From Rhodanobacteraceae bacterium (lineage in GTDB: Bacteria; Pseudomonadota; Gammaproteobacteria; Xanthomonadales; SZUA-5), in assembly GCA_016717705.1 (NCBI GenBank), contig JADKFD010000032.1, positions 1-64,000 of the forward strand: a stretch of 64,000 nt of DNA, in the 5' to 3' direction. Of this stretch, positions 52,503-64,000 are shown piece by piece (the stretch's first letter is position 1; each line of letters starts with the position of its first letter). Position numbers and translations under genes: made by a program. The notes beneath the pieces are model-generated. The model was not told where the DNA came from. It was given only the letters and a program-made list of their open reading frames with translations, and searched no databases.

Positions 52503-53720
52503 ATGGCGCGTGTTCCCGCAGTCTTGGCCTTGGCCGATGGCAGTGTTTTCAATGGCTTGTCGATTGGCGCGGAAGGTGCGCGTAGCGGTGAGGTGGTGTT
52601 CAACACAGCCCTGACCGGCTACCAGGAAATCCTGACCGACCCCTCCTACGCCAGCCAGATCGTCACGCTGACCTATCCGCATATCGGCAATACCGGATGC
52701 AATGCGGCCGACGAGGAGTCGCGTGGCATCTTTGCGACTGGCCTGGTGATCCGCGATCTGCCGCTGATGGCGAGCAACTGGCGCAGCGAAACCGATCTGG
52801 GCAGCTATCTGCAGGCGCGCGATGTGGTGGCGATCTCCGACATCGACACGCGCCAGTTGACGCGCCATCTGCGCGAGAAGGGTGCGCAGAACGGCGCCAT
52901 CGTCGCCGGTCCGGACGCGACTGCCGAGCAGGCTCTGGCCCTGGCGCGCAGTTTTCCGGGCCTGAAGGGCATGGATCTGGCCAAAGTGGTCAGCGTCGAC
53001 CAGCGCTACGAGTGGACCGAAGGCGTCTACGACCTCGGCAAGCCCGGCTTCAAGTCCGGCGGTGGGCGGTTCAACGTGGTCGCCTACGATTTCGGCATCA
53101 AGCGCAACATCCTGCGCCTGCTCGCCGATCGCGGCTGCACGGTCACCGTGGTGCCGGCGCAGACCTCGGCCGACGAGGTGCTGGCGCTGAACCCGGACGG
53201 CGTCTTCCTGTCCAACGGCCCCGGCGATCCCGAGCCCTGCGATTACGCCATCGCCGCGATCCGCCAGTTGCTCGCCCGGAAAGTCCCGATCTTCGGCATC
53301 TGCCTCGGCCACCAGCTGCTCGGCCTCGCCGCCGGCGCGCGCACCCTGAAAATGAAATTCGGCCACCACGGCGCCAACCACCCGGTGATCGACCTGGCCA
53401 GTGGCCGCGTGATGATCTCAAGTCAAAATCATGGTTTTGCGATCGATGAGTCTTCACTTCCGCCGAATGTGCGGGTCACGCATCGCTCGCTGTTCGACGG
53501 TTCCAATCAGGGTATTGCGCTGAGCGATGCTCCCGCCTTTTCGTTCCAGGGGCATCCGGAGGCAAGTCCGGGACCGAGGGATGTGGAGGGGTTGTTTGAC
53601 CAGTTTGTAGCTTCGATTGGGGATCGGGACGGGACGGAACCCGGAAAGGACGGACTGAGGCGGATGTGGCTGCCGCACTTTCGCGAGTGGATGTCTGGCA
53701 GGTGGCCATGTCGCTGGTGA
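52503..53720 (+). CDS. carA: Carbamoyl-phosphate synthase small subunit
   Basis: CarA hydrolyses glutamine and channels ammonia to CarB for arginine and pyrimidine synthesis. The N-terminal domain ([37 protein letters not shown]) is followed by the glutaminase with Cys267 in [15 protein letters not shown] and His/Glu in [13 protein letters not shown]. The last part after [11 protein letters not shown] (from about 53630) does not look like CarA and runs into the four-helix-bundle remnant. The true stop may have been lost or altered there. The 227-base upstream gap holds no gene and no clear promoter. Confidence 0.93.
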   Translation: MARVPAVLALADGSVFNGLSIGAEGARSGEVVFNTALTGYQEILTDPSYASQIVTLTYPHIGNTGCNAADEESRGIFATGLVIRDLPLMASNWRSETDLGSYLQARDVVAISDIDTRQLTRHLREKGAQNGAIVAGPDATAEQALALARSFPGLKGMDLAKVVSVDQRYEWTEGVYDLGKPGFKSGGGRFNVVAYDFGIKRNILRLLADRGCTVTVVPAQTSADEVLALNPDGVFLSNGPGDPEPCDYAIAAIRQLLARKVPIFGICLGHQLLGLAAGARTLKMKFGHHGANHPVIDLASGRVMISSQNHGFAIDESSLPPNVRVTHRSLFDGSNQGIALSDAPAFSFQGHPEASPGPRDVEGLFDQFVASIGDRDGTEPGKDGLRRMWLPHFREWMSGRWPCRW

Positions 53721-54027
53721 CAGGTCTACTCTTGACGTCAACTGGGCCCTCGGAGCACCGATTCTGGTCTACTTCGCAGTTGCAGGAGCGGCCGTCTCCA
53801 TTCCGGCCAACATTGCTGAAGGCAACGCACGTCGGAATCGTCGCGAATATCTCCAGCACCTTGGAATTGCATCAGGATCGACGGCAGAAGCCCAGACTCA
53901 GCTGCTGATTGCCAGGGAACTCGGACTCGGGATGCCAGCTCGAATCGACCGCGCGCTCGAAACCGTCGAACGAGTCAGCCGGATGCTCCGACGGTTGCAG
54001 CAAGCACTCCAGTTGGACTCGACAACC
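53664..54027 (+). pseudogene. Four-helix-bundle (S23/IVP-like) protein remnant between carA and carB
   Basis: The family pattern is recognisable but split across frames. The first part is [20 protein letters not shown] and [12 protein letters not shown] in one frame. A change near 53795 then leads to [40 protein letters not shown] and [19 protein letters not shown]. Such proteins, first noted in 23S rRNA intervening sequences, often sit between carA and carB in Xanthomonadales (recalled, not checked here). The second half is open and in frame with carB, with no stop between them. The function of the family is unknown. Confidence 0.7.
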
Positions 54028-54048
54028 GGGTCCCGGGTCCCGGGTCCC
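54028..54048 (+). repeat. Three tandem GGGTCCC heptamers before carB
   Basis: Three exact copies lie 30 bases before the carB ATG. They resemble the GGGACTC array in the caspase-like gene at 18553-18580, so both may belong to one simple-repeat class. Confidence 0.85.
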
Positions 54049-54078
54049 GATCCCATGGAAGGACGGAATCCTAGAACC

Positions 54079-57344
<3,266 letters not shown>

Positions 57345-57348
<4 letters not shown>

Positions 57349-57824
57349 AAAGAGCTCCATTGACACAGAAGGGCGCCAACAAGCTGCGCGCCGAACTCGA
57401 TCGCCTCAAGTCGGTGGTCCGCCCGCAGATCATCGCGGCGATCGCCGAGGCGCGTGCACACGGTGACCTGAAGGAGAACGCGGAGTATCACGCCGCGCGC
57501 GACCAGCAGAGCTTTGCCGAGGGACGCATCAACGAGCTCGAGAACACCCTGGCCAATGCCGAGATCATCGACACCAGCAAGCTCAATCCGGGCTCGCGCA
57601 TCGTTTTCGGCGCGCTGGTCGAGTTGCAGGATCTGCACAGCGAGGAAGCGGTGACCTACCAGATCGTCGGCGACCTCGAAGCCGACATCAAGCTGCGCAT
57701 GATTTCGGTCAGCTCACCGGTCGCGCGTGCGCTGATCGGCAAGAGCGAGGGCGACGTGGTCGACATCGTCACGCCGGGAGGCCGCAAGAGTTTCGAGGTG
57801 GTCGAGGTGCGTTACGAGGATTGA
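57345..57824 (+). CDS. greA: Transcription elongation factor GreA
   Basis: The 159-residue protein rescues stalled RNA polymerase by stimulating transcript cleavage. The N-terminal coiled coil reads [20 protein letters not shown], with [20 protein letters not shown] carrying the tip acidic pair. The C-terminal FKBP-like domain has [15 protein letters not shown] and ITPGG-like [20 protein letters not shown]. carA-carB-greA is a conserved order, and the overlap with carB indicates one operon. Confidence 0.95.
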
Positions 57825-57833
57825 AGCGAAACC

Positions 57834-57978
57834 GTAGCCCGGTGTACGCGCGAATGCGCGTTCACCGGGTACTTGCCGCAGCCCATTGCCGGTGAATCGC
57901 TGCGCGATACACCGGCCTACCAAGCCTGCTGCTGCCTCGCTGCTGCCGGTGAATCGCTGCGCGATACACCGGCCTGCC
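57834..57978. repeat. Family C palindromes (GCCGGTGTATCGCGC type), three copies
   Basis: The first copy is GTAGCCCGGTGTACGCGCGA + ATGCGCGTTCACCGGG. The second and third (57888-57922 and 57945-57978) are nearly identical, reading GCCGGTGAATCGCTGCGCGA + TACACCGGCC. Each folds on itself with GCCGGTG/CACCGGC arms. They fill the gap between convergent greA and the lipoprotein gene and may serve both as a two-way terminator. Confidence 0.85.
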
Positions 57979-57984
57979 ACGCTG

Positions 57985-59664
57985 CTACTTCAGCGAATTG
58001 GTCTGGACGAATTCGATGCCACGCGCGGTCAACTGCGCGCGCACGTCCATGTGGTCGATCTTCTCGCCCATGCCCTGGATGATCTTGCGGCCGCGCTCGG
58101 CGTCCTTGGCGGCCTTCTCATCCATCTCCGGCGTTGGTGCCGGGACCTGCTCGGCGATCAACTTGAAGAAATCGCCGGAGAAGCCATAGCGCAGGATGGT
58201 GCCATCCGCCGCTGCCGGGACCGTCGCGGCCGCGGTGAAACTGGCGTCGTCGATGTCCTTGGTTGCCACGCCAATGCTCTTGTCGGTCATCACCGCCTTG
58301 AACTCCAGCGGAATCGGCATCGGCAAGGCATCGGCCGGAAGTGCGACGATCTTGCCATCCGCGGCCAATTGAATCTGCGCCAGGGCCGGAACGCCCTGCT
58401 GGGCGAGTCCCCACAGCATCAGCGGTGATGAGGAACCGAGCGTCACGAAGGCTGACACAGCGCTCGGCATTTCACTGCCGGCTTCCATCTTGAAACTCTT
58501 CAGGCCGAAGTGCAGCGCACTCACGGCGCCGGCCATCGCCATGCCCGGGTTGGCCAGGTTCTGCTTCATTTCGGCGGCGCTGGTGTTGAGGTCGACCAAT
58601 TCCTCGCATTGATACGGCTTGGCGGCTATCGAGTCGGCGATCCCATTGAGGAAACGCACGGTTTCCGGCAAGTCCACCGAAGCCGCGAAGCGCAGCATCA
58701 TGGTCTCGTCGCTGCCGGCGCCGGGGATCGGCGCGGCGAGCTTCTGCATCGACTTGGCGAGTTCGGCCTCGACCTCGATCAGGCTGCTGATGTTCATCTG
58801 TTTTTCGTCGAAGCGGGTGCTGCCGAACACCATGCGCGGGAATTTCTGGGTCATGACGTCAAGCTCGCCGGCGCAGGCGTCGCTCAACTTGGGCACTTCG
58901 CCGCCAAACGCGGTGATGACCTGGTTGTCGTCCTGATTGCGACCGCTCAGGCGTTGCGCCAGTCCGCGAATGTCGATGTAGCCGGAGAAGTGGCCGTCGT
59001 AACCGTACTTCTGGTCGATTTCGGCGAAAATGCCGCCGTTGGCCATCGAGGCTTCGGGCAGCGTCAGACCCACCTGGGCGCTCAGGCGGACATCGTCAGC
59101 CTTGGCCGGTGCCAGCGTCACCACCAGGAAGTTGCCGACTGCGCCGAACAGCACCACGGCCTTGTCATTGGCGAACTGCCACAGTTCGGTGTCGCCCAGC
59201 TTGCGCTTGGCGAGCTTCTTGCCAGCGCGTTCTTCGATCCGTGCGACCGTCGCATCCAGATTCTTGGGATCGGACAGTTCCATGCGATAGACCGGCATCA
59301 GGCCAAATCCGTAGACCGCGAAGCGGCCCTCGGCCTTGAGGCCGAGCTCCTCGATGCCGCTGACCGAGGTCATCTTGCCGAACTCCGGCAGCGCGGCGCG
59401 CACCCATTCGCCAAACTCGCCCTCGATCGACTTCAGCTCGGGATCCTTCGCCATGTCGGCGTAGATCTCTTCCATGTTGACGCCGTACATCGCCAGCCAT
59501 GCTTGCACCACGGCCTTCGGTGTCGGTGTGTGATTCGCCATGACGTAAGGGGAATCCGCCGGGATATAGGCGAGCGGATCGGTCGGAGCCTCGTTGCTCG
59601 AGCAGCCGGCGAGGGCGGCGGCCATCATTGCCGCGAGCAGGGTACGGCGCATGAACACTGTCAT
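57985..59664 (-). CDS. Lipoprotein of unknown function
   Basis: The 559-residue protein starts at ATG 59664, with GAGGAG seven bases upstream. The lipobox LAGC places Cys at about residue 21. The mature part opens SSNEAPTDPLAYIPADSPYV and NHTPTPKAVVQAWLAMYGVN, and later contains FAVYGFGLMPVYRMELSDPK and FGAVGNFLVVTLAPAKADDV, GYIDIRGLAQRL, and paired Cys in DACAGELD and YQCEELVDLN. The alternating beta/alpha layout and PADSPYV start recall DUF3352-type proteins, but the match is not certain. It is probably an outer-membrane or periplasmic lipoprotein. Confidence 0.7.
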   Translation of the reverse strand: MTVFMRRTLLAAMMAAALAGCSSNEAPTDPLAYIPADSPYVMANHTPTPKAVVQAWLAMYGVNMEEIYADMAKDPELKSIEGEFGEWVRAALPEFGKMTSVSGIEELGLKAEGRFAVYGFGLMPVYRMELSDPKNLDATVARIEERAGKKLAKRKLGDTELWQFANDKAVVLFGAVGNFLVVTLAPAKADDVRLSAQVGLTLPEASMANGGIFAEIDQKYGYDGHFSGYIDIRGLAQRLSGRNQDDNQVITAFGGEVPKLSDACAGELDVMTQKFPRMVFGSTRFDEKQMNISSLIEVEAELAKSMQKLAAPIPGAGSDETMMLRFAASVDLPETVRFLNGIADSIAAKPYQCEELVDLNTSAAEMKQNLANPGMAMAGAVSALHFGLKSFKMEAGSEMPSAVSAFVTLGSSSPLMLWGLAQQGVPALAQIQLAADGKIVALPADALPMPIPLEFKAVMTDKSIGVATKDIDDASFTAAATVPAAADGTILRYGFSGDFFKLIAEQVPAPTPEMDEKAAKDAERGRKIIQGMGEKIDHMDVRAQLTARGIEFVQTNSLK

Positions 59665-59744
59665 TGGTGACTCCTCGTTAAATTCCGGCGCATTCTACGG
59701 TCTCGCACAGTGCAAGGGGGCCTTGGCGCCGTGCCTGCAGTGTG

Positions 59745-59870
59745 ACCCCCGGGGGGGGGGGCCCCCGGGGGCCGGGGGGCGGCGCGGGGCGCGGCGGCCG
59801 GGGGGGGGGGGGGGCCCCGGGGGGGCGGGGGGCGTGGGGGGGGGGGGCGGGGGGGGGGGGCCGGGCGGGG
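59745..59870. other. Poly-G block, probable sequencing or assembly artefact
   Basis: The block consists of G runs broken by short C patches between the lipoprotein gene start and the EAL gene, within a 380-base gap. No coding content is plausible. It has the same character as 8101-8400 and 63431-63533. Promoters of both divergent genes may be hidden here. Confidence 0.88.
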
Positions 59871-59980
59871 CAGTCGGGCCGGCCCATTGCACCGAAGGTC
59901 GCGGGTGCATCTGCCCGCGACATGTTGGAGTATTGCGCCAGGGGGTAACTGGGTGTCCGATCGCTCCGCCAGGGGCGCGC

Positions 59981-60011
59981 TGAACAATTCGCGAGCCGCG
60001 GAACTTGTTCA
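59981..60011. repeat. Degenerate copy of the GAACTTGTTCA palindrome
   Basis: TGAACAATTCGCG and CGCGGAACTTGTTCA are near mirror arms around AGC. They match the core of the perfect palindrome at 4390-4441. Confidence 0.65.
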
Positions 60012-60044
60012 TGGGGTTCCTGCAGCGATCGCATGAGGACGTGG

Positions 60045-61967
60045 ATGACTGCCTATCTGGAAGCGATTGCTGCGCTGCTTGCGGTGGCTCTGGTCTTGAC
60101 CACCCGTTCGCGACTGTTGGCGACACGCAAGGCGCGCGCCGCCGTGGAGCGCTCCGAGCGCTATCGGCAGGCCTTTGTCGACTTGCTGCGCGGCGATTTC
60201 ACCGACCTCGATGACATGCTGCTGCGCTTGCTGCGCTGCGCCCGCGATACCCTCGCGGTCGAGCGCGTCAGTCTGTGGCTGTTCGACGAGGAGCGCAGTT
60301 CGATTCGGCGGCGGGCGCTGGTCGTTCGCGACGAGCAGCGCCCCGAGGGACCGGCACAACTAAGTAGTGCCAGCCATCCACACTATTTCGCCGCAGTGAC
60401 GCAGGCCTTTGTCATTGCCGCGGAGGATGCCGTCAACGACGCGCGCACCGCCGAGTTTCGCGATGCCTACCTGCTGCCATTGGGTATCGGTGCGATGCTC
60501 GACGTTCCTCTGCGTCGTTTTGGCGCCCATATCGGCCTGATGTGCATCGAGCATCTCGGTGGCCCGCGGGCGTGGACGCTCGAAGATCAGGGGTTCGCCA
60601 GCGCCGTCGCCAGCCAGATCACCTATGCCTTCGAGCATGCGGCACACCGACAGGCGCGCGAGGAACTGGTTGCGCGGACGCTGCACGACAGCGATACCGA
60701 TCTGCCCAACGGCGTCATGCTGCGCGATCGCATCGAAGCGGCGCTGGCGGCCGGGCAGGGCTGTGCGCTGGTTCTGGCCAATCTGCCGCGCATGCGTCTG
60801 GTGCTGGCTTCGCGCGGGCGCAACTTCGCCGATGCGCTGGCACGCGCCATGGCGGAACGTTGGCGGACCATGTCCGGGCACGGACGCATGCTGGCGCGGA
60901 CCAGTCGCGACGAGTTCGCCCTGTTCCTGCCGGGTGAAACCCAGGCGCAGGCCGCGACCGGCTGGGCCTTGCGATTGTGCGCGTCACTGGATGAGCCACT
61001 GCTGCTCGAAGGCGAACGCTTCCGTGTCGAAGTGGCCGTCGGCGTGGCCAGTTGTGACCCGGATGAAATCATCGGCGCCGACGACTTGATTGCCGAAGCC
61101 AGTTCGGCGATGCGCTCGGCTGCTGTCGGTTCGGTGTCGGTATTCGACCCCGAGATGCGCCAACGCGCCCACCGACGGCTGCAGATCGAGCAGTCCTTGC
61201 GCCAGGCCATCGACCAGCAGGCATTCGAGACCTGGCTGCAGCCGGTGATCGATCTGGTCAGCTGCCGCGTGGTCGAGATCGAGGCGCTGCTGCGCTGGCG
61301 CGATCCGGTGCACGGCATTGTTCCCCCGGCGGCCTTCCTGACCGAGGCGATCGAAAGCGGGCTGATCGTGCCGATCGGGCGGCAGGCGATGGCGGGCACC
61401 ATTCGCATGTACGCGCAGGCCCGGCGCAGCCTGAACCGGGTCGACTGGAAACTGGCGCTCAATCTGGCCGCGCCGGAGCTGATGGCGGAGGATCTGGAGC
61501 CATTTCTGCTCAACTGTCTGGATGAGCATGCGGTGCCGGTCGAATGCGTCGTGGTGGAGGTGACCGAGACCGCGCTGGTCAAGGACCTCGATCGCGCGCA
61601 GCGCACGCTGGAGCATCTGCGCGCGGCCGGTGCCTGCATTTGTCTGGACGACTTCGGTACCGGTTTTTCCTCGCTGACCTGGCTCAAGCGCTTCCCGATC
61701 ACCCAGATCAAGATCGAAAGTTCATTTGTCCGCGGTATCGGCTACGACCCACGCGACGAAGCCATCGTCCAGTCTGTGGTCGATCTGGCGGCCAAGCTGG
61801 GGCAGGAGATCGTCGCCGAGGGCGTCGAAAATCTGGAACAGTTGCGGCGCCTGCGCAGTCTCGGCGTGCGTCAGGTCCAGGGCTTCCTGTTCTCCGAGCC
61901 GTTCCCGGCGTCGGAGCTCAGCGACGAGCGCTTGCTGCATTGCCTGCAGCCGCTGGCGACTCTGTAG
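60045..61967 (+). CDS. GAF-GGDEF-EAL cyclic di-GMP signalling protein with degenerate GGDEF
   Basis: The 640-residue protein has one N-terminal membrane helix (about 3-20). A GAF domain follows (about 35-200; YRQAFVDLLRGDFTDLDDML, VERVSLWLFDEERSS). The diguanylate cyclase domain has lost its motif: LARTSRDEFALFLPG replaces GGDEF. The EAL domain keeps EALLRW, VEVTETAL, ICLDDFGTGFSSLTWLKRFP, IKIESSFV and EIVAEGVEN, so phosphodiesterase activity is likely and may be tuned by the other domains. GAGG five to six bases before ATG 60045 favours that start over ATG 60033. Confidence 0.88.
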   Translation: MTAYLEAIAALLAVALVLTTRSRLLATRKARAAVERSERYRQAFVDLLRGDFTDLDDMLLRLLRCARDTLAVERVSLWLFDEERSSIRRRALVVRDEQRPEGPAQLSSASHPHYFAAVTQAFVIAAEDAVNDARTAEFRDAYLLPLGIGAMLDVPLRRFGAHIGLMCIEHLGGPRAWTLEDQGFASAVASQITYAFEHAAHRQAREELVARTLHDSDTDLPNGVMLRDRIEAALAAGQGCALVLANLPRMRLVLASRGRNFADALARAMAERWRTMSGHGRMLARTSRDEFALFLPGETQAQAATGWALRLCASLDEPLLLEGERFRVEVAVGVASCDPDEIIGADDLIAEASSAMRSAAVGSVSVFDPEMRQRAHRRLQIEQSLRQAIDQQAFETWLQPVIDLVSCRVVEIEALLRWRDPVHGIVPPAAFLTEAIESGLIVPIGRQAMAGTIRMYAQARRSLNRVDWKLALNLAAPELMAEDLEPFLLNCLDEHAVPVECVVVEVTETALVKDLDRAQRTLEHLRAAGACICLDDFGTGFSSLTWLKRFPITQIKIESSFVRGIGYDPRDEAIVQSVVDLAAKLGQEIVAEGVENLEQLRRLRSLGVRQVQGFLFSEPFPASELSDERLLHCLQPLATL

Positions 61968-62001
61968 GCGTTGTGGCGCCGCAGGCCGGGCACGCGCGTC
62001 C

Positions 62002-62550
62002 TCAGACGCCCGACAGCTGAAAAATCAGCCACTGCAACACCAATCGAGCCAGCATCAGCACCAGCATCGCTGCGGCGGGCGACATGTCGAAGGGTCCGAT
62101 CAGCGGCAGCCAGCGACGGAACACATTGCACATAGGCGCGGCAATGCGCTGGGTCAGGAACACCACCGATGAGCCTTCGCGCGGCTGAAACAGGCTGAAC
62201 AGCGCGTACAGGAAAATCAGCGCCATCATGAAGCCAAGCGCAAAGCTGATCGCGCTGGCGAGGCCGCCGATCGGCCACAGCAGCGCCGGACCGGCCAGAC
62301 GCAGCAGCAGCGCATATTCGACGCTCGCGATCAGCCAGAACATCAGCACTGCCGCCAGGCTGAGGTTGCGCCAGCGCGGCACGAACCGCTCCACCGGGCG
62401 CAGCAGCGGATTGGTGACCGAATACACCCAGCCGACCAGAGGGTCGGAGAAGGGTGCCCTGACCAGCGGCAGGACGATGCGGAAGAACATGATCGTCAAT
62501 GGGATCCAGAACAGAAACTGGATTAGTACTCCGTAAACCGTCCAGCCCAT
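62002..62550 (-). CDS. yggT: YggT family membrane protein
   Basis: The 182-residue protein holds two YggT units of two helices each (IPLTIMFFRIVLPLVRAPFS and YALFSLFQPREGSS). The repeat motif reads SVTNPLLRPVERFVPRWRNL and then TQRIAAPMCNVFRRWLPLIG. The function is uncertain; it has been tied to osmotic tolerance and cell division. It follows proC by three bases, the usual gene order. Confidence 0.93.
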   Translation of the reverse strand: MGWTVYGVLIQFLFWIPLTIMFFRIVLPLVRAPFSDPLVGWVYSVTNPLLRPVERFVPRWRNLSLAAVLMFWLIASVEYALLLRLAGPALLWPIGGLASAISFALGFMMALIFLYALFSLFQPREGSSVVFLTQRIAAPMCNVFRRWLPLIGPFDMSPAAAMLVLMLARLVLQWLIFQLSGV

Positions 62551-62553
62551 GGA

Positions 62554-63369
62554 TCAGGCTCCCTTGGCAAGTTCTTGGCCGCGCGTGGTCGCCGCGGCAA
62601 CCGCACGGTCGACCAGCTCGGCGAAGCCGCCAGCCGCGAAGGCGTCGAGCGCCGCCGCGGTGGTGCCACCGGGCGAAGTGACACGCTGGCGCAGGACAGC
62701 CGGGGGTTCGCCCGCTTCGATCGCCATGCGCGACGCGCCCAATGCGGTATGCACGGCCAGCTTGGCTGCGGTGGCGGGGGGCAATCCCTGACGCGCGCCG
62801 GCGGCGCTCATCGCTTCGATCAACAGGAAGAAATACGCCGGTCCGCTGCCAGACACTGCGGTGACTGCATCCATCTGCGCTTCGTCGTCGATCCACACGG
62901 TGGCACCGGCGGTCGCCAGCAGGGCTTCGACGGCGCTGCGTTCGCTGGCGCCGACATCGGCGCCGGCATACAGGCCGGTGATGCCGGCACCGATCATCGC
63001 CGGCGTGTTCGGCATCGTGCGCACGACGCGGGCGCGCGCGCCGAGCGCGTTGGCGATGCGAGCGTGGGTGACGCCAGCGGCAATCGACACCACCAGTGGT
63101 GCCCGGTCGGTGGCCACGGGTCCCAGTTCAGCGAGGACGGCGCCCATGACCTGGGGCTTGACCGCCAGAACCCAGATGCCGGCGACCAGCGCAGCCGCAG
63201 CATTGCTGACATGCGTGATCACGCCGAAATCGCGAGCCAGCGCTTCGCGCAGCTCAGCGTTCGGTTCCGCGGCATGAATGGAAGTCCGCGCACGACCCTC
63301 GCGAATCAGCCCACCAATCAGACTGCGCGCCATGTTGCCGCCGCCGATGAATGCAATCTTTTCCGCCAT
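62554..63369 (-). CDS. proC: Pyrroline-5-carboxylate reductase
   Basis: The 271-residue enzyme performs the last step of proline synthesis. It has the NAD(P) site IAFIGGGNMARSLIGGLI, then AVKPQVMGAVLAELGP, VVRTMPNTPAMIGAGITGLY and SGSGPAYFFLLIEAMSAAGA, and VTSPGGTTAAALDAF. ATG 63369 is chosen because homology starts MAEKIAFIGG. A YggS-type gene that often precedes proC is not seen; a poly-G block lies upstream. Confidence 0.95.
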   Translation of the reverse strand: MAEKIAFIGGGNMARSLIGGLIREGRARTSIHAAEPNAELREALARDFGVITHVSNAAAALVAGIWVLAVKPQVMGAVLAELGPVATDRAPLVVSIAAGVTHARIANALGARARVVRTMPNTPAMIGAGITGLYAGADVGASERSAVEALLATAGATVWIDDEAQMDAVTAVSGSGPAYFFLLIEAMSAAGARQGLPPATAAKLAVHTALGASRMAIEAGEPPAVLRQRVTSPGGTTAAALDAFAAGGFAELVDRAVAAATTRGQELAKGA

Positions 63370-63430
63370 GGTGCGATCGTCCAAGCCTGCAAAGCCGATG
63401 AGCATAGACGGTCGCTGCGGCGCTTGCTGG

Positions 63431-63533
<103 letters not shown>

Positions 63534-63543
63534 GTCCGCTTCC

Positions 63544-64000
63544 TCAGAAATCGAGCTGCACGCCACCCCAGAAGTTGCCGTCGCCGCCGGCATCGAAGTC
63601 GTACCAGGTGTAGCCGCCGCGCAGCGACCATTGCTCGTTGAAACGGTAGCGGCCGCCGATCTCGAGATAGGCGCCGGATTCACTGGTGTCGATGTCGCGC
63701 GGGCCGGCAATGGTGCCGGCCTCGCCATCCTCTTCGAGGCGGAACACGCCCAGACCCGCCTGCAGGTCGAAACGATCGGCCAGCGGCACGGTGGCCACGC
63801 CACCGAGCTGGTAAATCGCGCCATCGAGGTCCAGGCCGCCGTCGGCGATGTCGCTGCGCGTGCTGTTGCCCAGCGTCATCGCGCCGAATTCGAGCGCGAA
63901 GGTGTCGTTGATGCGCCAGCCGGCGTAGCCGCCGAAGGGCGTATCGGTATCGATGTCGCCGCCGATGTCATCGAAGCGGCCGTCGAGCTCGCTGCCGACG
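63544..64000 (-). CDS. C-terminal part of an outer-membrane beta-barrel protein, cut by the window edge
   Basis: The open frame enters at 64000 and stops at 63544, giving about 151 residues. It shows alternating amphipathic strands: TPFGGYAGWRINDTFALEFG, YQLGGVATVPLADRFDLQAG, AYLEIGGRYRFNEQWSLRGG and a final strand ending GNFWGGVQLDF. The terminal aromatic residue is the usual BAM recognition signal. It resembles small OmpA/OmpW-like barrels. The exact family cannot be fixed from the fragment. Confidence 0.8.
   Translation of the reverse strand, partial: VGSELDGRFDDIGGDIDTDTPFGGYAGWRINDTFALEFGAMTLGNSTRSDIADGGLDLDGAIYQLGGVATVPLADRFDLQAGLGVFRLEEDGEAGTIAGPRDIDTSESGAYLEIGGRYRFNEQWSLRGGYTWYDFDAGGDGNFWGGVQLDF

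Noticed and set aside
53932..54078. An upstream start for carB giving 49 more residues
   Set aside because: Those residues match the four-helix-bundle family, not CarB, and homology to CarB begins at 54079.

Overview
The window is a high-GC chromosomal segment of a gammaproteobacterium, most likely from the order Xanthomonadales (Lysobacteraceae or Rhodanobacteraceae type). This rests on gene content and order: scpA-scpB-rluB, comEC-exbB-exbD-msbA-lpxK, carA / four-helix-bundle remnant / carB-greA, and sdhC-D-A-B-E. It also rests on many short palindromic intergenic repeats of the kind common in that order. No rRNA, tRNA, CRISPR array, prophage or complete insertion sequence was found.

Layout. 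1-5.6 kb: the tail of a REP-type transposase, an M48 membrane protease, a TPR/O-GlcNAc-transferase-like gene, a small secreted protein and a macrodomain protein. All four complete loci in this stretch carry frame changes. 5.7-13.4 kb: penicillin-binding protein 1C and a bacterial alpha-2-macroglobulin lipoprotein, a known envelope-defence pair, separated by a poly-G block. 13.6-22.2 kb: a DUF11-repeat autotransporter, an exported caspase-like protein with Sel1 repeats, a DUF1249 protein and a CsgG-family protein. This is the most unusual block. 22.4-26.5 kb: rluB, scpB, scpA and yciO on the minus strand. 26.6-30.2 kb: bolA, a parvulin lipoprotein, a methyltransferase, a PhnD-like binding protein and ygfZ.

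30.3-36.8 kb: a succinate dehydrogenase cluster with two assembly factors (an SDHAF4-like DUF1674 protein and SdhE), a YgfX-like protein, then lolC/E and lolD. 37-43.5 kb: comEC, exbB, exbD, msbA and lpxK. 43.8-51.5 kb, minus strand: a secreted metalloprotease-like protein, a fumarate reductase operon frdABCD, and an exported protein of unknown function. The two exported proteins end in the same FANGFE residues. 51.6-57.8 kb: a secreted MsrA, carA, a four-helix-bundle remnant, carB and greA. 58-64 kb: a lipoprotein, a GAF-GGDEF-EAL protein, yggT, proC and the end of an outer-membrane barrel.

The cell appears to run both succinate oxidation (Sdh) and fumarate reduction (Frd), so it probably meets changing oxygen. 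Much of the rest serves the envelope: lipoprotein release, lipid A transport and synthesis, peptidoglycan synthesis, protease trapping, and surface display.

Two cautions apply. Three blocks of near-pure G (8101-8400, 59745-59870, 63431-63533) look like sequencing artefacts joined into the assembly. Many frame changes, including two in the core gene sdhA, look like single-base consensus errors. Apparent pseudogenes here should be read with that in mind.
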